From Snuella sedimenti (GTDB taxonomy: Bacteria; Bacteroidota; Bacteroidia; Flavobacteriales; Flavobacteriaceae), in the NCBI RefSeq assembly GCF_016428595.1, contig NZ_JAELVQ010000025.1, positions 1,948-46,677 of the forward strand: a DNA stretch of 44,730 nucleotides, given 5' to 3'. The notes under the pieces were generated by a model. It saw only the letters and a program-made list of their open reading frames with translations. It was not told the DNA's origin and ran no database searches. The number at the start of each line of letters is the position of its first letter. Positions within the stretch are counted from its first letter, which is position 1. A program made the position numbers and the translations under genes. Below, piece by piece: positions 26,713 to 37,100 of this stretch.

Positions 26713-27141
26713 CTATTTTATTTCAATCAATTCAAGATCAAAAATTAAATCTTGGCCTGCCAACGGATGGTTCGCATCAACTATAATATGGTTTTCATGA
26801 ACCTCGGCAACACGAAACTGTACTTCGGTGCCATCTGGATTTTTAGAAGCCAAGCCCATTCCCACTTCAGGAGTCATCTCTTGTGGTAGCTGTTCCTTTT
26901 TCACTTCATAAAATAACTCTTGACGTACTTCACCATAAGCTTCTGCTACAGGAATATTAACGGTCTTCTTCTCATTAACCTTCATATCAATAACACCTTT
27001 TTCAAATCCCGGAATAAGCATCCCTTGGCCTAAAGTAAATTCCAAAGGCTCTCTTTCTAAAGAACTATCAAAAACTTGACCATTGGTTAACTTTCCTGTG
27101 TAATGAACGCGTACGGTATCATTCTCTTTTACTTGACTCAT
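26713..27141 (-). CDS. FKBP-type peptidyl-prolyl isomerase (SlpA/SlyD-like)
   Basis: A 142-residue cytoplasmic isomerase and chaperone. The FKBP core is split: 'VRVHYTGKLTNGQVFDSS' and 'GMLIPGFEKGVIDMKVNE' at the N side, an inserted chaperone flap (~70-120; 'AYGEVRQELFYEVKKEQLP'), then the last strand 'DLIFDLELIEI'. This is the SlyD/SlpA layout. The His-rich metal-binding tail of SlyD is absent, so it is closer to SlpA. It is a single-gene unit with a terminator. Confidence 0.93.
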   Translation of the reverse strand: MSQVKENDTVRVHYTGKLTNGQVFDSSLEREPLEFTLGQGMLIPGFEKGVIDMKVNEKKTVNIPVAEAYGEVRQELFYEVKKEQLPQEMTPEVGMGLASKNPDGTEVQFRVAEVHENHIIVDANHPLAGQDLIFDLELIEIK

Positions 27142-27175
27142 AACTAATTCTATTTTCTAGTTTTTATAATACTTG

Positions 27176-27183
27176 CAAAACTA
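27176..27183 (-). promoter_or_regulatory. Possible -7 element of the FKBP gene
   Basis: The minus strand reads TAGTTTTG, a TAnnTTTG match, 34 nt before the ATG. No convincing -33 TTG is seen. Confidence 0.4.
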
Positions 27184-27547
27184 TCATTTAAAAAAGGGAC
27201 TACCGCTTTTTAAACTATAAATTGTAAATATTAAGATAGAATTAACTAAAAGCAGAATTTTTATTATTCATTATTTACGCCATATTAGGAAAACAACTTT
27301 ATTCACACGTTTAAATTTTAGTAATTAATTTATTTTATTGTAATTATAAAATTAAGAACGTGTGCAATCGCTACGCTCTCACATTAAAAATTTTAAACAT
27401 TCACTATTGTGAAAAAATGCTTAAATTTTATTAATGTTCGTTTCATATAAACATATTTTCAAAATATTGTATTCATGAATCTTCGATTTCACGGGAATGA
27501 CAATTTCAACGGGAACCCCAACGCAGAGCGTCGAGGAATTCTTTAGA
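27184..27547. other. Gene-free region with a REP-like segment at its end
   Basis: Positions 27184-27477 are AT-rich and without recognisable genes. From 27478 to 27546 the composition changes to a GC-richer stretch (minus strand starts 'GAATTCCTCGACGCTCTGCG' and continues to 'GTCATTCCCGTGAAATC'). It resembles the dispersed 'gaattcctcgac...cattcccg' intergenic repeats I recall from Bacteroidota genomes. It lies 1 nt from the sulfatase stop and may act as a transcript end. This is a resemblance only. Confidence 0.45.
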
Positions 27548-29086
27548 TTAAGGTATAATCAATTCTAATTTTTGTCGTTCTTTCTCAGGATAAAGTGCTT
27601 TTTTGTTCTTCATTTCACCCGCTAGTACATTCATCATTATTTTTAGCTGTTCTGGATTTTTATCAGACACATCATTAGCTTCAAACGGATCTTCTTTTAA
27701 ATTAAATAGTTGATAGTTTGGGAGACTATCTACTTGATAATGATATATAATTTTCCAATCTGATTTAACTAGACTTGTAAAATAGCTAGAACGGTGACTA
27801 TGAGGAAAATGATTGAGAAATAATTCATCACGTTTTAGGTTCTCTTTCCCCTTAAACTGATCTTGCAATAAGAATCCATCTAAAATAAATTCTTCGGTAT
27901 TATTTACATTTGCTACACGAGACAGGGTTGGAAAAATATCTAAGATTGACCCAAGTTGCGGCTGAATAGTATTATGTTTAATCGGTGTTTTTATCTGACA
28001 AGTAGCTTTATCATTTGGAGAAATCCATGAGGCTATAAATGGAATCCGCATACCTCCTTCGTAGTGACTCCCTTTTTTCCCTTTAATTGGCGAGGAACTA
28101 CTGTAATTATCTATAATAGGCAAGGGAGCATCTGAACCATTATCTCCAAGAAACAGAATTAAAGTATTTTCGCCCAGTCCTAAATCCTTCACATGTTCAA
28201 TTATATCTCCTAATGACTTATCTATCCCTTCAATTAGAGTTGCATAGGTCTGTGCCTTTTGAGATTTGCCTGAAGTGTTATAATGATTGATAAAACGAGA
28301 ATCTACTTGAAATGGTGTGTGAACCGCATAGTGTGCCATATTGAGAAAAAATGGCTTTCCCTCTTCCTTAGCCTTTGATATTGCCAAATTAGCCTCCAAT
28401 GTTAGTGCCTCTGTTAAAAATATATTCTTTCCATGATATTTTTCTAGACCATCTACAGCTCTTGACTTATTGCCTCCTAAATGTCCAAACCCATCAGTTC
28501 CAAAATAACTACCGGGTTGACCTATAGAACTACCGGCAATATTAATATCGAAACCTAAATTAAGAGGATCTTCTCCTTCACTGTTATAAGGCCCAAAATG
28601 AGCTTTACCCACATGAATTGTTCTATAGCCTTCTTGCTGTAATATTCTTGGAAGTGTTACCGATTCTTTAGTAAGCCCTTTCCAGTTCCAATCTTTTGGA
28701 CCAAACTTAGTCCTGTTATTTTCTTCAGATTTAATCCAATTGGTAACTTTATGACGTGCTGAATTCTGACCCGTAAGAATAGAGGTCCGCGTTGGAGAGC
28801 AAACTGAATGGGCATAAAAGTTTGTAAACCGGATGCCTTGCTTCGCCAACATTTCCATATTAGGTGTTTTATAATAGTCATTTAACGGATGTTTTACTGG
28901 ATTCCCATTTGTGTCTGTTAAAAACGGGACTGAAGTATCCATTAGTCCCATGTCGTCTACTAAAAAGACTATAATGTTTGGAAGCAGCGTACTTTCTTTT
29001 GATACATCATCACACGAAGTCGCACACATTGCTGACAGGAATATAAAAACTAAAAAATTTAATTTTAATCTAATTTTACTTTTCAT
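27548..29086 (-). CDS. Sulfatase (family S1, formylglycine-dependent) lipoprotein
   Basis: A 512-residue arylsulfatase-type enzyme. The signal peptide ends in a lipobox-like 'SAMC' (Cys21) or 'ATSC' (Cys25), so it is probably a lipoprotein. The catalytic Cys96 lies in CSPTRTSILTG, the C-x-P-x-R motif in which Cys is converted to formylglycine. Asp44 and Asp45 ('LVDDMG') and 'FLGDNGSD' supply metal ligands. It removes sulfate esters, probably from a polysaccharide or glycoconjugate. It is the last gene of a minus-strand set headed by FecR and SusC, 31 nt behind the VCBS gene. The maturase is not in the window. The exact sulfated substrate cannot be inferred. Confidence 0.92.
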   Translation of the reverse strand: MKSKIRLKLNFLVFIFLSAMCATSCDDVSKESTLLPNIIVFLVDDMGLMDTSVPFLTDTNGNPVKHPLNDYYKTPNMEMLAKQGIRFTNFYAHSVCSPTRTSILTGQNSARHKVTNWIKSEENNRTKFGPKDWNWKGLTKESVTLPRILQQEGYRTIHVGKAHFGPYNSEGEDPLNLGFDINIAGSSIGQPGSYFGTDGFGHLGGNKSRAVDGLEKYHGKNIFLTEALTLEANLAISKAKEEGKPFFLNMAHYAVHTPFQVDSRFINHYNTSGKSQKAQTYATLIEGIDKSLGDIIEHVKDLGLGENTLILFLGDNGSDAPLPIIDNYSSSSPIKGKKGSHYEGGMRIPFIASWISPNDKATCQIKTPIKHNTIQPQLGSILDIFPTLSRVANVNNTEEFILDGFLLQDQFKGKENLKRDELFLNHFPHSHRSSYFTSLVKSDWKIIYHYQVDSLPNYQLFNLKEDPFEANDVSDKNPEQLKIMMNVLAGEMKNKKALYPEKERQKLELIIP

Positions 29087-29117
29087 AATTTTCTTTATAG
29101 TTTGATTATATTTCTAG

Positions 29118-32100
29118 TTATTGTTTAAAAGAATAAAATTTTAACTCGTCATTGTTTCTCACAAAAACCAACTTATCATTTCCGTTAGCACCTTTTAGCA
29201 TGTTCACTTGCTTCACTTCACCATCAACCAACAAACCACTCTGAAAAGCTGGCAATGCTTCAAAAGCAGGGCTTCCTCCTTTGAGATACATTCCGTAGCT
29301 GGCATCATTCCTGGGAGTTTCTACTTCTGATCCATATAAATTTCCAGCTACTATAATATCCAAGTATCCGTCTTTATTAAAATCGAAATTTAAGATGCTA
29401 TTAATTGACGATACCTGGGATTTTTTGTCTAACGGCACTCCCCTCATTTTTTGCTTATCTCCTCTATTCTCAAAATACATACTCGAAAAATTTGAAGCTT
29501 TATAATTTAAAGCATTATTCAAATTACCAGAGCCATAAACCTGCACTAAAGTAGCCTTACCGAAGGCATCGTATGACTTGAATTTATCCTTAATAAAAGG
29601 CATTTCATTAGAAGAGCACTGCCTACCCCTTAAAGGATACAAATCTCCCCCGTTATAATACCCCAGAACTATATCTAAATCACCAGAATCATCAAAATCT
29701 TTAGTATAGACGTCAAAAGTTTCTTCTTTAGAAGCTTTGTATTTATAATTCAACCCTAGATTACCACATACCAAGTCTACATCGCCATCATTATCGAAAT
29801 CTGCTGCCGAAACACTGTTCCACCAGCCTACTTCTTCATTCAAACCGTAAACATCTGATTGATCAGAAAAGTATCCCTCTTCGTTGATGAAAACTTTTAT
29901 AGGCATCCATTCTCCAACCACAACCAAATCTATCAATTGATCATCATTTATATGGGTCCAAACGGCATCTGTAACCATTCCCAAACGCTCAAGATCAGGC
30001 AATACTTCTTTTGAGACATCAACAAAGCTAATGCTTTTACCTACTGTTCTGTTCTCCAATAAATAACTATCTGCCGGATACGGATACTTTTTTGGAATTT
30101 GGCGTCCTCCAACAAACAAATCTAAATCGCCATCATTGTCATAATCGTACGCCCGAACACATGATCCACTTGTAAAAAACTTTGGAATGGCTAAAGGTGT
30201 TTTTACAAATGTTCCATTGTCATTTTCATAAAGTCTATCTTGGTAATACTTTGAATTTTCCTTACGTTCATTTCCCCCGCTAACTACATATAGATCCAAA
30301 TCTCCATCGTTATCGGCATCAAACAATGTAGCTCCAACATCTTCAAAAGTCCTATCATTGTAAAAATCTACATTATTTCTGGCTTCTTTAAAAGAACCAT
30401 CATTCTTTTGAATGAATATTTTCCCTGAGTAGCCAAGAGCACCGCCTATATAAAAATCATCCATGCCATCTGCATTTAAGTCTCCCACCGCAAAAGCAGG
30501 TCCTTGTTCAGACATTTTATGTGGCAATAAGCTTTCCTTTTCAAAATCATTATAACTGTTTTCTTCATGTTTATATTGAATCAAATCAGCTGATATTACC
30601 TTAAATAGTTTGCTTTTATCAATCGTTTTTATATTATTAATAACTTGTGCTTCATTATAATATATTTTAAGTGTTTGATTGGCTTTTATGTTTTTCAATA
30701 CCTGTTCCTTCCCATCATTCCAAACTACTCTAAGCTCCTCAACCATATCAGCTTCATCCAATCCAAAATGCAAATAATTCCCAACCGAAGATTGAAAACC
30801 TCTAGTATTATAGTGCTCCTTCATTTGCTGATTGCTGCCACTTTTCACATATACTTTTGCTCCAATCCCCATTGTATTACCATTCGGACCGTTTAACTTT
30901 AATTTTAAAAAACTTCTATTGCTTTTCTCGGATTGATTGTTTTTATAGATATGAGCAAAATCATCCATATTATTAGCAACAATATCTACATCACCATCAT
31001 TATCAAAATCAGCATAGGCTGCGCCATTGGAAGCTGTAAGCAAGCTGTCTATTTTTTGAATACCACTTACTTTAGAAAAAGTAAGATCTCCTTGGTTCAT
31101 AAAAAAGTAATTACTTTTCTTTCTGGTTGGCATTTTAGTCATTATATGAGAGATATAAGCTTCTTTATTAATGGTCTTATTCTTTGAAAGCTCTTCTCTT
31201 ACTTTCTTATGATATTTTACAAAATCATTATTTCTAAAATCTCTTTTTATGCCATTGGAAATAAAAATGTCCTGCCAGCCATCATTATTCATATCAAAAA
31301 ACAAAGGCGCCCAACTCCAATCTGTATTAGAAATGTTAGCCAGGTGTGCTGTTTCAGAAAAAAAAGGAGTTTCGCTACCTAAACCAGTTCCATTGTTTGT
31401 TTGAAGTGTATTGAACATGTATTGATAGTGCAAGCCTAAATCAACATGATTATAAAATCGTTCTACATCCATACCACTCATACTGGTTTTTATACCATAG
31501 TTATCTTCAGAAACCATATCCACACTCATAATATCCAGCCAACCATCATTGTTGTAATCAGCGGCATCATTGCCCATGGAGAAAAAGGAAATATGATTGG
31601 TAGCTTCTTTAATTTTTTCCGAAAAGGTACCGTTACGATTGTTAAGATATAAATGGTCTTCTCCTGAAAAATCATGACTAACATATACATCCGACCAATT
31701 ATCATTGTTAAAATCACCAATAGCCAATCCTAACCCGTATCCCAATCGGTTATTTATAATACCTGTTTCTTCTGTTGCATCAATAAACTTACCTTTATCG
31801 TTTATATATAGACGCTCTCCACTAAGTTCTCCTTGTGCCTTAAGGTAATGTTCTAATTGAGCATCTCCATATATTTCTACGTCATGGTTAATTAGAAACA
31901 TATCCAGATCACCATCTTTGTCAAAATCAAAAAAAGCAGCTTGTGTTGAAAACTCTTCTATATCCAGATAGTATTCTTTTGCCATTTCTTTAAAAACTGG
32001 CATACCGTTTTTATCTATCCCTTGATTTACAAAAAGCTCATTACGCCTTTTATCGGGATCTTTAAATTGACCTGAAGCACATACATAAATATCTAAAAGC

Positions 32101-32498
32101 CCGTCGGAATTAATATCTACTGTTGTAACTCCTGTTGGAAAAACAGCTTTTCCCTGAACCCCTGCAATGTCAGTTATATCTTCAAACTTAAGATCTCCTT
32201 TATTAATATAGAGTTTATTAGATTCTAAGTTTGATACAAAATAAATATCAGGAAGGTCATCATTATTAAAATCACCAACGGCAACACCCGCCCCATTATA
32301 ATAGTACTCATAAAAGAGCCCATTCATATACAAGGTTTCTTTTAGGTTATTTTTAAAAAAGATATTAGTTTGCTCAGGACTGCAAAAGGAAAATAAAGGT
32401 ACATTAATATCTTGTTTGACTTCCTCTTTTTTTTCACAAGAGAAAAGTATAATTATTATTAAACATAAACTATTAAAAAAATACCTTTTCAAATTCAT
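29118..32498 (-). CDS. VCBS/FG-GAP repeat lipoprotein with ASPIC/UnbV domain
   Basis: A 1126-residue surface lipoprotein (lipobox 'LFSC', Cys21). It is built of many FG-GAP/VCBS blades with calcium-loop patterns such as 'DFNNDDLPDIY', 'DINSDGLLDIYV', 'DYDNDGDLDLFVGG' and 'DFNKDGYLDIIVAG'. The N-terminal half forms one propeller. An ASPIC/UnbV domain follows at ~555-625 ('FQSSVGNYLHFGL', 'LRVVWNDGKEQVL'), then a second propeller set. CRTAC1-like proteins of this kind often accompany SusCD pairs in Bacteroidota. They may bind ligands or assemble on the SusCD complex, but no activity is established. It sits between SusD (129-nt gap with a hairpin) and the sulfatase. Confidence 0.9.
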   Translation of the reverse strand: MNLKRYFFNSLCLIIIILFSCEKKEEVKQDINVPLFSFCSPEQTNIFFKNNLKETLYMNGLFYEYYYNGAGVAVGDFNNDDLPDIYFVSNLESNKLYINKGDLKFEDITDIAGVQGKAVFPTGVTTVDINSDGLLDIYVCASGQFKDPDKRRNELFVNQGIDKNGMPVFKEMAKEYYLDIEEFSTQAAFFDFDKDGDLDMFLINHDVEIYGDAQLEHYLKAQGELSGERLYINDKGKFIDATEETGIINNRLGYGLGLAIGDFNNDNWSDVYVSHDFSGEDHLYLNNRNGTFSEKIKEATNHISFFSMGNDAADYNNDGWLDIMSVDMVSEDNYGIKTSMSGMDVERFYNHVDLGLHYQYMFNTLQTNNGTGLGSETPFFSETAHLANISNTDWSWAPLFFDMNNDGWQDIFISNGIKRDFRNNDFVKYHKKVREELSKNKTINKEAYISHIMTKMPTRKKSNYFFMNQGDLTFSKVSGIQKIDSLLTASNGAAYADFDNDGDVDIVANNMDDFAHIYKNNQSEKSNRSFLKLKLNGPNGNTMGIGAKVYVKSGSNQQMKEHYNTRGFQSSVGNYLHFGLDEADMVEELRVVWNDGKEQVLKNIKANQTLKIYYNEAQVINNIKTIDKSKLFKVISADLIQYKHEENSYNDFEKESLLPHKMSEQGPAFAVGDLNADGMDDFYIGGALGYSGKIFIQKNDGSFKEARNNVDFYNDRTFEDVGATLFDADNDGDLDLYVVSGGNERKENSKYYQDRLYENDNGTFVKTPLAIPKFFTSGSCVRAYDYDNDGDLDLFVGGRQIPKKYPYPADSYLLENRTVGKSISFVDVSKEVLPDLERLGMVTDAVWTHINDDQLIDLVVVGEWMPIKVFINEEGYFSDQSDVYGLNEEVGWWNSVSAADFDNDGDVDLVCGNLGLNYKYKASKEETFDVYTKDFDDSGDLDIVLGYYNGGDLYPLRGRQCSSNEMPFIKDKFKSYDAFGKATLVQVYGSGNLNNALNYKASNFSSMYFENRGDKQKMRGVPLDKKSQVSSINSILNFDFNKDGYLDIIVAGNLYGSEVETPRNDASYGMYLKGGSPAFEALPAFQSGLLVDGEVKQVNMLKGANGNDKLVFVRNNDELKFYSFKQ

Positions 32499-32561
32499 TG
32501 AGTAAAATTTTTATTATTAAGAATGGTGTATAACGGTCATCAGCCATTTTAAATAATTAGA

Positions 32562-32597
32562 TGAAAGACCAGAAGCATTTTAGCCAATGGTCTTTCA
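32562..32597 (-). terminator. Intercistronic hairpin between SusD and the VCBS gene
   Basis: TGAAAGACCA (32562-32571) and TGGTCTTTCA (32588-32597) form a perfect 10-bp stem with a 16-nt loop. There is no long T run, so it may act as a partial terminator or an mRNA-stabilising stem that sets SusCD expression above the downstream genes. Confidence 0.5.
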
Positions 32598-32627
32598 AAC
32601 TAAAAAAACTAATTTAAAAACTATAAT

Positions 32628-34100
32628 TTAATACCCAGGATTCTGTTCAATACTTCCTTCTGAAATTTCTACTTCTCTAGCAGGTACTGGCATTAAAACG
32701 TGGTGCGGTTGTATATTTGCTGCAGGTTCTGCTAACCATGGTTCTTGTGCATTTTGAATAGTCTCTACAAAAACACCCCATCTCAATAGATCAAATTTTC
32801 TAATGCCTTCAAAACCTAGTTCTGTAGCACGTTCTTTTCTTAATGCTGTTCTAAATTCATCTTTTGTTAAACCAGAAAGTGGTGGCAAGCTGGCACGCTC
32901 TCTTACTTTATTTATAAATTGATAGGCATTTGTTGGGCCATTCAATTCATTCTCTGCTTCTGCCCTCATTAAAAGAACATCCGAATAGCGAATAACATAG
33001 GTATTCTGGCTTCCATTATTTCCTCTTGGTGAGTCACCATCAATATTTAAATATTTTCCGGTAATTGGACCTGCTCCAGGTGTTCTTGGAGATTCTAATA
33101 CGTTCCCATTTATCTCGGTTACATAGCTTATATCTTTTCTGTTGTCACCTGGTTCGAACATAGCCAAATAGTCACTGGTAGGAAGCATATTTTCCCATCC
33201 TCCGCCTATAGCATTTACTCCTCCTACTTCGGTATCCCTTGAACCTACCCAACTTTGTTTAAAGTCATTCCTCTCATCTTGTTGAAACTGAATATCAAAT
33301 ACATTTTCATTAACATTTCCGCCATCTAATCCCGGCATTAACACATACTCAGCACTTTGAGACCATAAAGCATTATAGTCAGCTACTAATCCATACTGTC
33401 CAGAAGCAATAACCTCTTCTGCTCTGGTATTGGCTTCAGCCCACTCATTTTGTGTTAAATGCACACGTGCCAACATAGCTGTTGCAGCTCCTTTAGTAGC
33501 TCTACCTCCATCCGTACTTCCATAGCTTAAAGGTAACACGGCAATAGCATCTGTTAAATCTTGTTCTATTAAATTATAAACTTCTGCCACTGTGCTACGG
33601 GTAATCCCGACCAAATCATCAGGTTGCGCAACGGCAGTTAATATGGGAACGCCACCATAAACTCTTACCAGCTCGAAATAATAAAATGCTCTTAAAAATT
33701 TTGCCTCACCTATTAATCTCGCTTTCAAGTTTTCATCCATATTCACTGCCGGTACAAATTCTATCACACTATTGGCCAAAGCCACTCCTTGATAATTTCG
33801 TTGCCACATAACAGTGGCATCTCCATTATTGGCATTTAAATCAATAAACCACGATACGGGTCTTTTATTATGCTGACCTTGAAAGGCAATATCACTAGGT
33901 GTAAATCCGTAATAGAACGAAAGAATATGACTATGTAATCTGGTATAAGCAGCCGTAGTTGCTGCGATAGCATCAGATTCACTTTCAGGAAAACTACCAG
34001 GTACCAAAAAATCGATTGGTTCTTCTGTAATTATATCTTCGCATGATACCAGTGCTATACTGGTCATTAGAAATACTATATATAATTTAATTCTTTTCAT
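32628..34100 (-). CDS. SusD/RagB family outer-membrane nutrient-binding lipoprotein
   Basis: A 490-residue SusD-like protein with a lipoprotein signal ('ALVSC', Cys20). It has the family's TPR helices ('LIGEAKFLRAFYYFELVRVYGG') and the C-terminal SusD motifs ('VIRYSDVLLMRAEAENEL', 'INKVRERASLP', 'ELGFEGIRKFDLLRWG'). It forms the lid of the SusC transporter and binds the substrate outside the cell. It begins 13 nt after the SusC stop, so the two are co-translated from one message. Ligand identity cannot be inferred from sequence. Confidence 0.96.
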   Translation of the reverse strand: MKRIKLYIVFLMTSIALVSCEDIITEEPIDFLVPGSFPESESDAIAATTAAYTRLHSHILSFYYGFTPSDIAFQGQHNKRPVSWFIDLNANNGDATVMWQRNYQGVALANSVIEFVPAVNMDENLKARLIGEAKFLRAFYYFELVRVYGGVPILTAVAQPDDLVGITRSTVAEVYNLIEQDLTDAIAVLPLSYGSTDGGRATKGAATAMLARVHLTQNEWAEANTRAEEVIASGQYGLVADYNALWSQSAEYVLMPGLDGGNVNENVFDIQFQQDERNDFKQSWVGSRDTEVGGVNAIGGGWENMLPTSDYLAMFEPGDNRKDISYVTEINGNVLESPRTPGAGPITGKYLNIDGDSPRGNNGSQNTYVIRYSDVLLMRAEAENELNGPTNAYQFINKVRERASLPPLSGLTKDEFRTALRKERATELGFEGIRKFDLLRWGVFVETIQNAQEPWLAEPAANIQPHHVLMPVPAREVEISEGSIEQNPGY

Positions 34101-34113
34101 CTTAATATTTTTT

Positions 34114-37100
34114 TTAGAATGTTAAATTCAAACCAACTGTCCATGTTTTAGCTGAAGGATCTTGAGCTTGATCATACCCTCTTCTAACATTACTGTTCCC
34201 CCTATTAATTTCTGGATCATATCCACTGTAGTTATCAAACAGCAATAAATTCGTTCCTGAGATATACAACCTTGCCTTACTAAAGGGTAACTTGGAAAAC
34301 TTTTCCACTGGAAAATTATAGCCCAAACTTATATTTCTAAGTCTTAAAAAAGAACCATCTTCCAAGACACCTGTTTCAGAAACTATCTCACTTCTAAAAA
34401 TCCCTCTTACTGAAGGGACATTGGTATCTGTGTTTGTGGGAGTCCAACGGTTGGCAAATTTTTTAAATACGTTATTATCAAACGCAGTATTAATTCTGGA
34501 ATCGGTTTCATTAAAAATATCGTTCCCTACTGTAAAGGCCCAGTACATAGAGAAGTCAAAGTTTTTATAACGAATTGTATTATTAAGACCTCCATAAAAA
34601 TTAGGATTTGGGTCTCCTATAATGCGCTGATCTAAATCATCAATAACACCATCTGGAACACCATCCGGCCCACTAATATCCTCAAAACGTTTTCCTCCAG
34701 GGAACACACCTCTTCCTTCCAATCCGGCTGCATCAATCTCCGCTTGGGTATTCCAGATCCCATCACGAACAAAACCATAGAAAGCACCAAGAGGTTGCCC
34801 CACTTCTATAACTGCTGAAGGTACATTTACAACACCTCCAAATCTATTAATAAGCACTTGACCATCTTCATCGGGTATTGATAACACTTTATTTTTATTG
34901 GTAGAAATATTAAAAGTTGTTTCCCATGTAAAATCCTTAGTATCGACATTAACTGAATTGATAAGTAGTTCAATTCCCTGATTCTCTACAGTACCAAAAT
35001 TTGTGGGTATCGATGAATTTGGCACACCTGCTAACCATAGAATATCTTGGGATGTAAACAGGTCACGGGTTTTCTTTTTATAATAATCTAAGGTCACTTG
35101 AAGTCTATTATTAAAGAACCCCATATCTACTCCAATATCTAATTGGTCTGTAGACTCAAACTTCAGCCTATCATTACCTAAACGGTTAAGTCCGATACCA
35201 TTAGAAATATCACCACTATTACCAAACAGATAGGTAAACCCTGCGCCCAAACGCGCTAATGACGTTCCTCCAGCTGCGGGGTTACCCAGTGTTCCAAAAC
35301 TTGCTCTGAACTTTAAGTCATTAAACACATTTAAATCTTCTATAAACTTTTCTTTAGAAGCTGTCCAAGCCAGTGCTACCGAAGGGAAAAAACCATATTT
35401 TTCACTGGCAGCAAAAGCAGTCGCACCATCTCGTCTACCACTTACTGTTAGTCTATATTTACTGTCAAAACTATAATTTAGCCTAAATAAAAATGACTCA
35501 ATGCCAGATTCGGATGCATTAGACTCAGACCTAAATCTATCTGTACCAGCATCAATATTATTAAATGTAAAAAAATCGGTAGTAAATCCTCTCACACCTA
35601 CAAGACTACCTGAATTGAAAAAACGTTGCCTTGTATACCCTAAAAGAGCATCTATATTGTGCTTTCCAATGCTTGTATTATAGTTAAGGGTTTGCTCAAC
35701 TAAAGTACTTAAGTCCTCTGAATTGCTAATAGTTGCGGTTCCTCCAATATTTTGCTGGCCGAATAATGTTGACGGTGAATAATTTTCACTTTTTGAAAGC
35801 GATAAATCGGTTCCATAACTTAACTTATACTTTAAATTTTTAAAGGGTTCAAATTCGGCATAGACCGTTCCATAAATACGAGACCTGGTGTTTTCATTAA
35901 TGGTTTTAGTAGGCCCTCCTATTGGATTTTCAGCACTCAACTCACTGGTTATTGTTTGTATCGTAAATCCACCATTCTCATCTCGTACTGGTAGTGTAGG
36001 CAGGTACCCCCCAATATTTATAATATTACTACTTCCCGGAAGCGTATTATTTCTGGTAATCACAATTGAATTTCCAATCTTTAATTTCTCTCCTAATTTA
36101 AAATCACCATTCAACCGTATTTGATATCTTTTTAAATTGCCTTCAAAATAAATACCATCTTGGTCAAAATGGTTAGCTGATAGATAGTATTGGGCATTAT
36201 CATTTCCGCCAGAAATTGATAAAGTATTGCTGAATGTAAGTGCATTATTACGATAAACTTCTTCTTGCCAATTAGTCCCTTCTCCTAATGATTCTGGGTT
36301 TGGATAAGCATCGGTATTCTGTACCTCATTTTGAAAGGCGCCATATTCTGCCGCATTCAAAAAAGGTATTAATCGATAAGGGGATGAAGTAGATACAAAA
36401 GAATCATACTTCAATGTCATTTTTCCTTTTTTACCTCGCTTCGTGGTAATTAAAACCACCCCGGCAGATGCTCTAGAACCATAAAGTGCTGTTGCTGATG
36501 CATCTTTTAATATTTCAACAGATTCTATATCTTGAATATTTAAATCTGAGGTGTTTCCGGTACCTATAAGACCATCTATAACAAATAACGGATTACTATT
36601 ACCTGAAATGGAATTGGTTCCCCTAATTCGTATTGAAGCAGCTGCCCCTGGTTGTGAGGAAGTTGGAATAACCTGCACACCAGCCGCTCTTCCTCGTAAA
36701 GCGTCATCTAATCTAACTGAAGGTGTTTCGGTAATATCCTCTGATTTTATTGAGGTCACTGAACCTGTTAAATCAGATTTTTTTACCGTACCATAGGCCA
36801 CTACTACCACCTCTTCTAACTTTGCCGCATCTTCTTGCATAGTAATAGCAATATCTGTTTTACCGTCGATTGCGATCTCCTGAGTTAAAAACCCAATGTA
36901 CGATATCACTAAAACAGCATTTTCATTACCTATATTTAAGGAAAACTTTCCATCAAAATCAGTTTGCGTTCCATTAGTAGTTCCTTTTTCTAGAACACTT
37001 GCTCCAGGTAAAGGTTGGCCATTTTGGTCTGCAATCACTCCCGAAATTTCAATCTGTTGTAACTTCTCAAGGTTATTGACCGTTGATTTTTCCTTTATTA

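Noticed and set aside
30645-31652. Several 60-85-residue plus-strand frames inside the VCBS gene
   Set aside because: They are antisense to FG-GAP repeats, whose regular codon pattern leaves long open antisense frames.
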